Below are positions 33,186 to 41,290 of a DNA stretch of 64,000 bases, in pieces. Origin of the DNA: Actinocorallia aurantiaca (lineage in GTDB: Bacteria; Actinomycetota; Actinomycetes; Streptosporangiales; Streptosporangiaceae). The stretch is taken from the NCBI RefSeq assembly GCF_039533685.1, contig NZ_BAAATZ010000015.1, positions 142,657-206,656 on the forward strand, read 5' to 3'. Below the pieces are notes generated by a model. It had not been told where the DNA came from and made no database searches. It was given only the letters and a program-made list of their open reading frames with translations. The position numbers and the translations under genes are program-made. Position 1 is the first letter of the stretch. Each line of letters starts with the position of its first letter.

Positions 33186-34420
33186 CCGAGGAGATCGGAC
33201 AGGTCTTCCGCGCGGAGTACGGGCGCGCGGTCGCCGTGCTGACACGTGTCTTCGGCGAACTCGACCTCGCGGAGGAGGCGGTTCAGGACGCCTTCGCCAC
33301 CGCGTTGCAGCGCTGGCCGAAGGACGGGGTTCCGCCCAGCCCGGCCGGGTGGATCATCACCACGGCCCGGAACCGCGCCATCGACCGGCTCCGCCGCGAG
33401 GCCCGGCACGATCGGCGCCTCCGTGAGCCCCTCCCCCGCTCCGTCCTCGGCGGGACCGCCCCCGCCGAGGCGGATCCCGCTCACGACGCCGAGGAGGGGC
33501 CCGTGCACGACGACCGGCTCCGGCTGATCTTCACCTGCTGCCATCCCGCGCTCGCGGCGCCCGCCCGGGTCGCGCTCACCCTGCGGCTGCTCGGCGGCCT
33601 CACCACCGCCGAGGTCGCCCGCGCGTTCCTGGTGCCGGAACCGACCATGGCCCAGCGGCTCGTCCGCGCCAAGAACAAGATCCGCCACGCGGGGATCCCC
33701 TACCGGGTACCCGCCGAGACGGAACTGCCCGACCGGCTCCCGACCGTCCTGGCCGTCCTCTACCTGATCTTCAACGAGGGGTACGCGGCGGCGTCCGGCG
33801 ACCGGCTCGTCCGCGCCGATCTGTGCGCCGAGGCGATCCGGCTGGCCCGGCTCCTCACCGAGCTCATGCCCGACGAGCCGGAGGCGACGGGCCTGCTGGC
33901 CCTCATGCTCTTCACCGACGCGCGGCGCCGCGCCCGCACCACCCCCGACGGAGACCTCGTCCTGCTTCCCGACCAAGACCGGACCCTGTGGAACACGGCC
34001 CAACTGGCCGAGGGCCGCACCCTGCTGCGCGCCTGCCTGCGCCGGAACCGGCCCGGCCCGTACCAGCTCCAGGCCGCCATCAACGCCGTCCACACCGACG
34101 CTCCGACCACCGGAGCCACCGACTGGCCGCAGATCCTCCACCTCTACGACGCGCTGCTCGCGCACTCCCCGACGCCGGTCGTCGCGCTGCACCGGGCGGT
34201 CGCGGTGGCCGAGGTCCACGGCCCCGCCACCGCCCTTCTCCTGCTGGACGGCCTCGGCCTCGACGGCCATCACGTCTACCACTCCGTCCGCGCCGATCTC
34301 CTCCGTCGCCTCGGCCGCCTCCCCGAAGCCGCCGCCTCCTACGACGCCGCCCTGTCCCTCGCCCCCACCACCGCCGAACGCGCCTTCCTCCACCGCACCC
34401 GCGCCGGTCTCCCCCTCTGA
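33182..34420 (+). CDS. ECF42-type RNA polymerase sigma factor with C-terminal extension
   Basis: 412 residues. Region 2: AEEAVQDAFATALQRWPKDG and WIITTARNRAIDRLRR; region 4: LTTAEVARAFLVPEPTMAQRLVRAKNKIRH; then the ECF42-specific helical extension starting LYLIFNEGYAAASGDRLVRAD and ending with TPR-like PEAAASYDAALSLAPTTAER. It is closely similar in layout to the sigma gene at 4.4 kb, so the two may cross-talk or control separate DGPF sets. GTG at 33182 overlaps the DGPF stop. Confidence 0.93.
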   Translation: MTEEIGQVFRAEYGRAVAVLTRVFGELDLAEEAVQDAFATALQRWPKDGVPPSPAGWIITTARNRAIDRLRREARHDRRLREPLPRSVLGGTAPAEADPAHDAEEGPVHDDRLRLIFTCCHPALAAPARVALTLRLLGGLTTAEVARAFLVPEPTMAQRLVRAKNKIRHAGIPYRVPAETELPDRLPTVLAVLYLIFNEGYAAASGDRLVRADLCAEAIRLARLLTELMPDEPEATGLLALMLFTDARRRARTTPDGDLVLLPDQDRTLWNTAQLAEGRTLLRACLRRNRPGPYQLQAAINAVHTDAPTTGATDWPQILHLYDALLAHSPTPVVALHRAVAVAEVHGPATALLLLDGLGLDGHHVYHSVRADLLRRLGRLPEAAASYDAALSLAPTTAERAFLHRTRAGLPL

Positions 34421-34573
34421 CGCCAGACGAGCAGCAGGTTGTAGTCCTGGGCGACCTTGAAGAAAGCGCCTGCGGCGACGGTCAGGGCGAAGGCTAGGGC
34501 GGTTGTGGCGATGACGGGCAGGGCGACGGTGGCCGACAGGAAGGCCAGGGCACCGCCGCCGAACAGCGCAGGG
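34421..34573 (-). pseudogene. remnant of a membrane-protein gene
   Basis: Read on the minus strand this stretch gives a hydrophobic run (Ala-Leu-Phe-Gly-Gly-Gly, then a long Val/Ala/Leu segment, then AAGAFFKVAQDYNLLL) that looks like two membrane helices. There is no start codon, a stop lies just upstream, and downstream it runs into the sigma gene. It is probably the scrap of a lost gene; the family is not recognised. Confidence 0.35.
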
Positions 34574-34574
34574 T

Positions 34575-35078
34575 CTACCTACCGACGCTGTACCGGGCCG
34601 TTCCTTGCGCGGGCTCGACGCTCGACCGCTGGAAGCCGGCCTTCTCCAGCACCCGGATCGAGGGAGGGTTCGAGAGCTCCACATCGGCGCAGACCGTGTG
34701 GACCCCCGGCGCGGTGAGGGCGAACGCCGTCAGGGCGCGGGTGGCCTCGGGGGCGTAGCCGCGATTGCGCCGGGAGGGCACGATGCCGTACCCGATCTCC
34801 AGGGCGCCGTCGGCGGGCGGCCAGAACAAGCCGATCGAACCGACCACCAGGCCGCTGTCGCGCTCGACGATCTGACGGTGGCCGTACTCGCCCAGCCAGG
34901 CGGGGTTGTCACCGAACAGTCCGGCGATGACGTGATCGCCTTCGGCGGGGAAGTCCCCGGCCCAGTGCGCCGGACGAGTGCCGGAAAGGACCGCGGCGAC
35001 CTCGCCGGGCGTCCACGACCGCAGAACGAGGCGGTCGGTGATGACATCGGCTGCGGACGCCGAAAAGAAAGAAGACAC
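34575..35078 (-). CDS. GNAT-family N-acetyltransferase (RimJ-like)
   Basis: 167 residues: ITDRLVLRSWTPGEV, then LVVGSIGLFWPPADGALEIGYGIVPSRRNRGYAPEATRALTAFAL (acetyl-CoA loop RRNRGYA) and the closing NPPSIRVLEKAGFQ. This is the ribosomal-protein-alanine-acetyltransferase-like branch; the substrate is unknown. The start is GTG at 35078 because AGGAG lies six bases before it; 26 further open codons upstream are not conserved-looking. Confidence 0.86.
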   Translation of the reverse strand: MSSFFSASAADVITDRLVLRSWTPGEVAAVLSGTRPAHWAGDFPAEGDHVIAGLFGDNPAWLGEYGHRQIVERDSGLVVGSIGLFWPPADGALEIGYGIVPSRRNRGYAPEATRALTAFALTAPGVHTVCADVELSNPPSIRVLEKAGFQRSSVEPAQGTARYSVGR

Positions 35079-35235
35079 GTGAGACTCCTGGTCGTTCGAA
35101 CGACCCGGCCGGACTCTAGACCGGCACGGGCCCGGAAGAGGGCATGGTGACGACACGGCTCGCAGCCATATTCATCAACCTCCCTCGGCACCAGGTGAGA
35201 TCACGCCACCGCGACGTTAGCACCCCCGCAACGCG

Positions 35236-35270
35236 GAACGGCGCGCACCCCGATGGGGTGCGCGCCGTTC
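35236..35270 (-). terminator. strong terminator of the DEAD-box helicase gene
   Basis: GAACGGCGCGCACCCC (35236-35251) and GGGGTGCGCGCCGTTC (35255-35270) form a perfect 16-base stem with a three-base loop, starting 22 bases after the helicase stop. No T tract, typical of actinomycete terminators. Confidence 0.9.
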
Positions 35271-35292
35271 TCCCGAGTGCGGGAAACGCGGG

Positions 35293-36732
35293 CTAGCGGG
35301 CGGTGGCCGCACGCTGCGGGCGGCCGTGGCCGACGCGGCGGGGCTGGCCCGAACCGGAACCCGAGCCGGAGCCCGAGCGGCGGCGGTTGCCGTTGCCCTG
35401 GGCGCGGCGCGGCGCGGGCACCGCCACGGGGGCGATGATCACGGGGATCCCGGAGGGGGCCTGGGCGCCGGTGATGCTGGTGAGGAGCGCCTCGCCGGCG
35501 GAGACGCGGGCCTCGCTGGGGGTGATGCCGGCGGTGCGCATCATCTGGTCCATCTCGCGGCGCTGGTTGCCCAGGACCAGGGTGACGACCGTGCCGGACT
35601 CGCCCGCGCGGGCCGTACGGCCGCCGCGGTGCAGGTAGTCCTTGTGGTCCGTCGGCGGGTCGATGTTCACGACCATGTCGAGACCGTCGATGTGGATGCC
35701 GCGGGCCGCCACGTTGGTGGCGACCAGCACGTTGACCTCACCGGTGCGGAACTGCTCCAGGGTGCGGTTGCGCTGCGGCTGGGACTTGCCGCCGTGCAGG
35801 GCCGCGGCGCGGACGCCGCTGGACAGCAGCTTCTTGGTGAGGCGGTCGGCGGTGTGCTTCATCCCGACGAACATGATGGTCCGGCCGTCGCGGGCGGCGA
35901 TGTGGACGGTGGCGTCCATCTTCCCGGCGTCCGAGACGTGCAGCAGGTGGTGCTCCATCGTGGTGACCGCGCCGGCCGACGGGTCGACCGAGTGGGTGAC
36001 CGGGTCGTTGAGGAACTGCCGGACCAGCCGGTCGACGTTGCGGTCGAGGGTGGCCGAGAACAGCATCCGCTGCCCGCCGGGCTTGACCTGGTCGAGCAGC
36101 CGGGTCACCTGCGGGAGGAAGCCCATGTCGGCCATCTGGTCGGCCTCGTCCAGCACCGTGACGCCGACGCCGTCGAGCCGTACGGCGCCGCGGTCGATCA
36201 GGTCGGCGAGCCGGCCGGGGGTCGCGATGACGACCTCGCAGCCCCGGCTGATCGAGGAGGCCTGCCGGCCGATGGACATGCCGCCCACGACCGTGGTGAG
36301 GCGGATCCGCACGGCGTTGGCGTACGGCATGAGCGCGTCGGTGACCTGCTGGGCGAGCTCGCGGGTCGGCACCAGCACCAGGGCCAGCGGCTTACCGGGT
36401 TCGGCCCGCTTCCCGGTGATCTGGGAGAGCACGGCGAGCCCGAAGGCGAGCGTCTTGCCGGAGCCGGTGCGGCCGCGGCCGAGCACGTCACGGCCGGCGA
36501 GCGCGTTGGGCAGCGTCGCGGCCTGGATCGGGAACGGCGCGGTCAGGCCCTGTGCCGCGAGGGTCGCCAGCAGCGGGGCCGGCATGTTCATCGCGGCGAA
36601 CTCCTCGACCGGGGGGAGCGGCGGCACGGTGTTGACCGGCATCGCGAACTCGGTGGTCCGGGAGACGGGCTGGCTCCTGCGGTTGGAGCCGGAATTGGAG
36701 CGGTGTGTCCTGCGCTGGGGTGCACGGGTCAT
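35293..36732 (-). CDS. DEAD-box ATP-dependent RNA helicase (RhlE-like)
   Basis: 479 residues. All core motifs are present: Q motif with FPIQAATLP, Walker A GRGRTGSGKT, PTRELAQQ, TPGRLAD, the DEAD box in VLDEADQMADMG, SAT in LFSATLDR, and the second RecA domain with VATNVAARGIHIDGLDMV and HRGGRTARAG. The N- and C-terminal tails are Arg/Gly/Ser-rich and should bind RNA. It unwinds structured RNA, typically under cold stress, which fits the cold-shock gene just upstream on the same strand. ATG at 36732. Confidence 0.94.
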   Translation of the reverse strand: MTRAPQRRTHRSNSGSNRRSQPVSRTTEFAMPVNTVPPLPPVEEFAAMNMPAPLLATLAAQGLTAPFPIQAATLPNALAGRDVLGRGRTGSGKTLAFGLAVLSQITGKRAEPGKPLALVLVPTRELAQQVTDALMPYANAVRIRLTTVVGGMSIGRQASSISRGCEVVIATPGRLADLIDRGAVRLDGVGVTVLDEADQMADMGFLPQVTRLLDQVKPGGQRMLFSATLDRNVDRLVRQFLNDPVTHSVDPSAGAVTTMEHHLLHVSDAGKMDATVHIAARDGRTIMFVGMKHTADRLTKKLLSSGVRAAALHGGKSQPQRNRTLEQFRTGEVNVLVATNVAARGIHIDGLDMVVNIDPPTDHKDYLHRGGRTARAGESGTVVTLVLGNQRREMDQMMRTAGITPSEARVSAGEALLTSITGAQAPSGIPVIIAPVAVPAPRRAQGNGNRRRSGSGSGSGSGQPRRVGHGRPQRAATAR

Positions 36733-36809
36733 GGAATCGACCTTCCTCGAGGCGGCACGTATCGAGGAGGCAAATCCAAGTACGAACCAGGTGTGGAGCA
36801 GAGAGCCCG

Positions 36810-36844
36810 CGGGGGCTCGAAATCACTGAGAGTTCGAGCCCCCG
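36810..36844 (-). terminator. hairpin between cold-shock and helicase genes
   Basis: CGGGGGCTCGAA (36810-36821) and TTCGAGCCCCCG (36833-36844) pair over 12 bases with an 11-base loop, 16 bases after the cold-shock stop and 78 before the helicase start. It should end most cold-shock transcripts; read-through would carry the helicase. Confidence 0.8.
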
Positions 36845-36859
36845 GGGGAGGTGAAGCAA

Positions 36860-37063
36860 TCAGGCGGGAACGATGTTCTCCGCCTGCGGGCCCTTCTGGC
36901 CCTGGGTGATGTCGAAGGAAACCTTCTGGCCCTCCTGCAGCTCGCGGAAGCCCTGGGCGGCGATGTTCGAGTAGTGGGCGAAGACGTCAGCGCCGCCGCC
37001 GTCCTGCTCGATGAAGCCGAAGCCCTTTTCCGCGTTGAACCACTTCACGGTGCCAGTAGCCAC
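36860..37063 (-). CDS. cold-shock domain protein
   Basis: 67 residues, a single CSD with RNP1 KGFGFIEQDGG and RNP2 DVFAHYSNI, opening GTVKWFNAEKGFG. Binds single-stranded nucleic acid and melts RNA structure. ATG at 37063 is preceded by AAGGAG. A promoter with TTGACA lies about 60 bases upstream, leaving a 50-60 base leader. The symbol cspA would be conventional, but paralogues are usual in such genomes, so I leave it open. Confidence 0.96.
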   Translation of the reverse strand: MATGTVKWFNAEKGFGFIEQDGGGADVFAHYSNIAAQGFRELQEGQKVSFDITQGQKGPQAENIVPA

Positions 37064-37124
37064 GTTTTGAATCTCCTTGGAGGCATGCGTGGAGCCCGCA
37101 CTTTACGAGCTCCCAGAGTTGTGG

Positions 37125-37153
37125 AGATGACCCCGCCAGGAAGAACCTGTCAA
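37125..37153 (-). promoter_or_regulatory. vegetative-type promoter of the cold-shock gene
   Basis: On the minus strand TTGACA (37153-37148) is followed after exactly 17 bases by TCATCT (37130-37125). The surrounding 37100-37240 region is unusually AT-rich for this genome and contains a TGCGCC/GGCGCA pairing upstream. Predicted start of transcription near 37118. Confidence 0.6.
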
Positions 37154-37319
37154 ACAAAAATGCGCCGCCGCAAGCCAGATGCCATGCGGGGCGCATAAGA
37201 AGTTTATGGGAACCACAACTACAACTAGTGACTACTGTAGCACCTGGTTTCACGAAAAGCGACCGGAGTGACCGAAGCCACCGCGGCCCCCCGCGGCGGA
37301 GCGGGCCGCCGGCCGCCGT

Positions 37320-37691
37320 TCAGAGGGAGCGGAGACCGTCGAGAACCTCCTGGATCACCTGGAGGTCGGCCACCGCGTTCGGAGAGGGCTCCCGGCTCAC
37401 GCTGATCATTCCCCGGTGCCGCAGATCGCCCAGAAGGACCCTGGTCACGCCCAGAGGGAGACCCGCGTCGGAGGCCAGGTCCACCACGACGGCGGGACTC
37501 CGGCACAGGGTGAGGAGGAGCAGGCACTCCGGCTCCCCCGAGGACACCTCGGCGGGTTCCACCAGGGCCTGGACGACCGAGGTCAGGTGGAGGTGCTCGC
37601 CCTCCGGTTCGGTCCTGCCCCGGGTCAGGGCGTAGGGCCTGACGACGGGGGTCACACCCTCGTCGAGCCACGGGTCCCGCCGGTCGGCCAT
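37320..37691 (-). CDS. conservon DUF742 protein (CvnC-like)
   Basis: 123 residues: VRPYALTRGRTEP, then SPAVVVDLASDAGLPLGVTRVLLGDLRHRGMISV, the DUF742 winged-helix-like signature. Third component of the actinobacterial conservon. ATG at 37691 overlaps the roadblock stop by one base (TGATG). In typical conservons a Ras-like GTPase (CvnD) gene follows; here 256 non-coding bases and the cold-shock gene follow instead. Confidence 0.92.
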   Translation of the reverse strand: MADRRDPWLDEGVTPVVRPYALTRGRTEPEGEHLHLTSVVQALVEPAEVSSGEPECLLLLTLCRSPAVVVDLASDAGLPLGVTRVLLGDLRHRGMISVSREPSPNAVADLQVIQEVLDGLRSL

Positions 37692-38107
37692 CAGCCTTCG
37701 CGGCCGGGGGCCGACATCGCACGGATCCCGGCCTGAAGGTGCGGGCCGATCCGTTTGACCAGCACGGTCATCTCGTAGGCGATCTGCCCGGCGTCGGCGT
37801 CGGCCGAGCACAGGACGGCGAGGCAGCTGCCGTCCCCGGCCGCCGTCACGAACAGGATCACCGACTCCATCTCGATGACGGTCTGCTGGATCCGGCCCCC
37901 GTCGAAGTGCCTTCCCGCCCCCCGCGCCAGGCCCTGAAGACCGGCCGCCAGCGCCGAGAGGTGTTCGGCGCCCTCCCGGTCCAGCCCCCGGGAGGCCGCC
38001 ATGGTGATCCCGTCCCTGGAGAGGATCACCGACTGGCGCACCTCCGGAACGTTGGACACGAACTCGTCGAGCAGCCAGTTCAGCCTGCCGTCACCCGCTG
38101 TTGACAT
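37691..38107 (-). CDS. conservon roadblock/LC7 protein (CvnB-like)
   Basis: 138 residues of the roadblock/LC7 (MglB-like) fold: LNWLLDEFVSNVPEVRQSVILSRDGITMAASRGL and the later ESVILFVTAAGDGSCLAVLCSADADAGQIAYEM. In other systems such proteins regulate a small GTPase; here no GTPase gene is adjacent. Start ATG at 38107 overlaps the kinase stop by one base. Confidence 0.93.
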   Translation of the reverse strand: MSTAGDGRLNWLLDEFVSNVPEVRQSVILSRDGITMAASRGLDREGAEHLSALAAGLQGLARGAGRHFDGGRIQQTVIEMESVILFVTAAGDGSCLAVLCSADADAGQIAYEMTVLVKRIGPHLQAGIRAMSAPGREG

Positions 38108-40419
38108 CACCACTCCGTGGGTTCCTGGTCTTCGGCCTCGGTCACGTCGGCCTCTCTTCCCTCGCGCCATCCCCGCTGTATGGCGGCCATGCGCGATCTC
38201 GCCTGCTCGGGCGACCTCCGCGCGTCGAAGGGCTCCTGGAGCGGGACCGGCTCGGGCCGGCCGCCGTCCCGAAGGCTCGACGCCATGTTCGTCCCGCGCG
38301 TCCGGCGCGGGAGCCCCGCGTGGGTGTCCGGGTCCGCGGTGAGGACGGGCGCGCTCTCGTGCGGCGGGGCGCCGATGCGCCCGGTCCGGCCGGTGTCCGG
38401 GTCGGGCGGGGCGACCGACTGCGGCGGGTCCGTAAGGCCGGCGGCGCGGGAGGGCGAGAGCCGGCCCTGCCCGCCCGTCCGGAGACCTCCCGGATGAACG
38501 GCCCGCGCGGCTTCGGCCGCTTCCTCCGGCGGCACGAGGACCTCGTGGGGGATCAGGACGATCGCGGTCACCCCGCCGAACGGCGAGGGACGCAGCATGA
38601 CCTTGATCCCCTGCCGGGCGGCCAGCCTCGCGGCCACGAAGAGCCCCAGCTGGTCGGTGTCGGCGAAGCCGGGTTCGGGCGGGTCGGCCAGCATCGCGTT
38701 GAACCGCTCGTACGCCTCGCCCGTCATGCCCAGGCCGCGGTCCTCGATCTCCACCACGCACCCGTTGCCGGCCGGCCCCGCGGAGACGACGACCTCGGTG
38801 GCCGGAGGAGAGAAGGAGGCGGCGTTCTCGATGAGCTCGGCGAGCAGGTGGATGACGTCCGTCGCGGCGGAGCCGGTCACGCCGTCCTCGCTGGTCGTGG
38901 TGACCGAGACCCGGGTGTACTGCTCGATCTCGGCGACCGCCGCGCGCAGGACGTCGATCATCCGGATCGGGTGCTTCCAGCCTCTGACCGGCGCCGTGCC
39001 GGACAGGATGATGAGGCTTTCGGCGTGCCGGCGCATGCGGGTGGTGAGGTGGTCCAGTTTGAACAGCTCGGCCAGGTCGCCGGCCTCGGCGCGGCTCTCC
39101 AGCCGGTCGAGCATGAGCAGCTGGCGGTGCAGCAGGGAGTGGTTCCTGCGGGCGATGTTCTCGAAGATCCGGCCGGCGCCCCGCCGGAGTTCGGCTTCGC
39201 CGACCGCCGCGGCGACGGCGGTCCGCTGGGTGGCGGCGAAGGCCTCGGAGACCTCGTCGACCTCCTTGATCTCGCTGCCGCGCCGCAGGGGCGTCTCCTC
39301 GGCGAGGTCGACCCGCTCGCCGGAGCGGAGACGGGCGACGATGTCCGGCAGCCGGCCGTCCGCCAGTTCCCGGGCGTCGTCCCTGAGCCGGAGGAGCTCC
39401 CCGAGCATGGACCGGGCGAACCTGATCGAAAGGAAGATCGAGAGCACGACGGCGAGGAGTCCCCCGCCGCCGATCAGGCCGGCCCGCAGAAAGAGGCTCC
39501 TGCCGAGGTCCTCGCCCTCCTGATCGGTCTGCTCGGCGGCCTTGTAGTGGGCGGCGCCGATGATGGTGAACGCGGCCTCGGCCGCCTGGCCCCATTCGTC
39601 GGGGCCGAACGGCATCTGACCGCTCGGCGTCTTGACGACGAGGTCCTCCAGCGCGCGGAACCGCTGGTACTCCGGTCCGCTGAAGAGCTTCGCCAGGTGG
39701 CGTCCGTAGAGGTCGCCGGGCATCAGCGACCGCTGCAGGCTCCACAGCTCCCGCTGCTCGGCGACGGCCTGCGCGAAGGCGACCCATTCCTCGCGGCTCA
39801 GCCTGCCGCCGTTCAGGAAACCCGAGGCGACCAGCAGGTTCTCCCTGTTCATGCGCTCCAGGGCCCGGCCGCCGTCGATGGCCCCGCTGATGCTCTGGCT
39901 GAGGCGCCGGTCGGGGAAGACCACCGTCGAGTCGTACACGGAGGACAGGGCCGCGAAGATCGGGTCGAACTCGCGAATGATCTTGAGTCGGCTCGCCGTG
40001 AGCCGGTCCACGTCCCGCCTGATCTCCGTCAGGCGGGCGAGTTCGCGCAGGAGCGCGCCGGTGCGCGAGCTGAAGTTCTCCGCGTTCCCCATCGGCTTGG
40101 AGAGCCTCTCGGTGTCCGCCTTGTACCGGACGATGACGGCGTCGCTCCGCAGCCGCCGGGCCCTGAGGTCCTCGCCCTGGGAGTCCGGCGTCCCGAGGAA
40201 GACGACCGAGGCCAGGCGTTCGGCGCCCAGCTCCTGCGCCAGCAGTCCGTAGCTCTCGACGTACCGCCGGGTGTCGTCGGTCAGGATCCGGTTGCGCACG
40301 GCGTCCTGCGAGGCGTCGGCCACCACGTAGCCCCACAGAAGGGTGAGCGAGGTGAGAGGGATCAGGAGGAGCGGGACGATCCTCGCTCTCAGGGACCGGC
40401 TGCGGGGCGGGCTGCTCAT
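38107..40419 (-). CDS. conservon sensor histidine kinase-like protein (CvnA-like) with nitrate/nitrite-sensing domain
   Basis: 770 residues. First membrane helix near 12-34, an external NIT-type helical sensor to about 300, a second membrane helix (LFLRAGLIGGGGLLAVVLSIFLSI), HAMP-like region, then a dimerisation region (IFENIARRNHSLLHRQLLMLDRLE) without the usual phospho-His context, and an HATPase domain with N box LLAELIENAASFSPP and G box EIEDRGLGMT. The last 170 residues are Pro-rich and disordered. Signals at the membrane into the roadblock/DUF742 partners. ATG at 40419. Confidence 0.92.
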   Translation of the reverse strand: MSSPPRSRSLRARIVPLLLIPLTSLTLLWGYVVADASQDAVRNRILTDDTRRYVESYGLLAQELGAERLASVVFLGTPDSQGEDLRARRLRSDAVIVRYKADTERLSKPMGNAENFSSRTGALLRELARLTEIRRDVDRLTASRLKIIREFDPIFAALSSVYDSTVVFPDRRLSQSISGAIDGGRALERMNRENLLVASGFLNGGRLSREEWVAFAQAVAEQRELWSLQRSLMPGDLYGRHLAKLFSGPEYQRFRALEDLVVKTPSGQMPFGPDEWGQAAEAAFTIIGAAHYKAAEQTDQEGEDLGRSLFLRAGLIGGGGLLAVVLSIFLSIRFARSMLGELLRLRDDARELADGRLPDIVARLRSGERVDLAEETPLRRGSEIKEVDEVSEAFAATQRTAVAAAVGEAELRRGAGRIFENIARRNHSLLHRQLLMLDRLESRAEAGDLAELFKLDHLTTRMRRHAESLIILSGTAPVRGWKHPIRMIDVLRAAVAEIEQYTRVSVTTTSEDGVTGSAATDVIHLLAELIENAASFSPPATEVVVSAGPAGNGCVVEIEDRGLGMTGEAYERFNAMLADPPEPGFADTDQLGLFVAARLAARQGIKVMLRPSPFGGVTAIVLIPHEVLVPPEEAAEAARAVHPGGLRTGGQGRLSPSRAAGLTDPPQSVAPPDPDTGRTGRIGAPPHESAPVLTADPDTHAGLPRRTRGTNMASSLRDGGRPEPVPLQEPFDARRSPEQARSRMAAIQRGWREGREADVTEAEDQEPTEW

Positions 40420-40987
40420 GGCACTCCGTGACGACGGAATCTCGACTGTGCGGAACGGGTCCTCGGTTCTCGACTCTGGACACGGGCCGGAGAAACGGAG
40501 ACCGAGACTAGCCAGGAAACCTGTGAAAATCCATGCGAACTACGACAAATCTAACGAATTCAGAAAACGCTTCCGGCGCATACAAGATCACATCCGGAAC
40601 GTTTTGGAATGTTCCACATTCGATCGATGCAGTTCGCCTTCACGGCCGGGGAGAACCCGGCAAGCGCCCGGATCTGCCGGGATTCCCGCACAGCCGCCGG
40701 TACGGCCCGCCGGACCGTCGCCATCACACTGGTGGAAGGTCGCGGATATCCCTTCCGGCGCATTTCAAACCCTGAGAGTCCTTTCGATCCCAGAACCCAC
40801 TCCTCCTCGGAGAACACCAGAAAGAGCTGCTGAAATTTTGGACAAAAGGCAATATGGCCTTCCATTTGACCAACAATAGAACATTCACAACATTTCCCAA
40901 TACCCAATGTCGGACATCAGCCAATTAGCCTCGGTATCGAATGGCAGAAGGAAGCCATTCGGTCACATCCTCACCCTGGAGGTAGGC
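40420..40987. other. 568-base AT-richer intergenic region
   Basis: No gene with support on either strand. The stretch 40540-40960 is clearly less GC-rich than its surroundings and should hold the promoter of the conservon (to the left) and of the tryptophan-rich peptide gene (to the right). Short open frames here lack ribosome sites and family resemblance. Confidence 0.45.
40938..40961 (+). promoter_or_regulatory. leader hairpin before the Trp-rich peptide gene
   Basis: CGAATGGC (40938-40945) and GCCATTCG (40954-40961) pair perfectly with an eight-base loop, 17 bases before the ribosome site GGAGGT (40978-40983). Could stabilise the leader or control translation; an operator is the alternative. 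Confidence 0.45.
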
Positions 40988-41170
40988 ATGATCAGAAAGA
41001 CGCTGGGCGTCACCGCCCTCGGCGTGGCCCTGCTCGGCGCTCCCGCGATCGCGACTTCGGCGGAGGCTGAAACCGTCACGAACGTCACCGCGGCGGCCCA
41101 GGCCGGCGGCGGCTGGTGGTGGGACGACTGCGACGACTGGGGCTGGGGCTGGGGCGGCGGCTGGTGGTGA
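40988..41170 (+). CDS. secreted small peptide with tryptophan/glycine-rich tail
   Basis: 60 residues. Residues 1-28 form a classical signal peptide (basic start MIRKT, hydrophobic core GVTALGVALLGAPAIA, cleavage probable at the ATSAEAE stretch). The predicted mature part is about 30 residues and ends GGGWWWDDCDDWGWGWGGGWW: eight Trp in the last 18 residues, one Cys, four Asp. I do not recognise a family. A membrane- or wall-active peptide, an aromatic structural peptide or a modified peptide precursor are all possible; no modification enzyme gene is adjacent. The ATG follows GGAGGT closely, and two hairpins follow the stop. Confidence 0.72.
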   Translation: MIRKTLGVTALGVALLGAPAIATSAEAETVTNVTAAAQAGGGWWWDDCDDWGWGWGGGWW

Positions 41171-41195
41171 GCCGACCCTGAGCATTACCCCTATG

Positions 41196-41226
41196 GCAGA
41201 TGCTGAGAACGCGTGCTGACATCTGC
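41196..41226 (+). terminator. hairpin 1 after the Trp-rich peptide gene
   Basis: GCAGATG (41196-41202) and CATCTGC (41220-41226) pair perfectly, 26 bases after the stop, with a 17-base loop. Confidence 0.5.
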
Positions 41227-41233
41227 TGCGAAG

Positions 41234-41290
41234 CCGGCCCGAGGTCGCCACAGGTGCCGTCAGATTCAGCCCTGAGGCACCTCGGGCCGG
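41234..41290 (+). terminator. hairpin 2 with an alternative inner pairing
   Basis: CCGGCCCGAGGT (41234-41245) and ACCTCGGGCCGG (41279-41290) form a 12-base stem. Inside it AGGTGCC (41252-41258) can instead pair with GGCACCT (41276-41282), sharing the right arm, so the two folds exclude each other. Most simply a terminator. Confidence 0.55.

Noticed and set aside
37691..40483. A 930-codon frame running through the conservon kinase gene in another frame
   Set aside because: Only its last 138 codons (the roadblock protein) are real; the rest is a shadow of the kinase gene.
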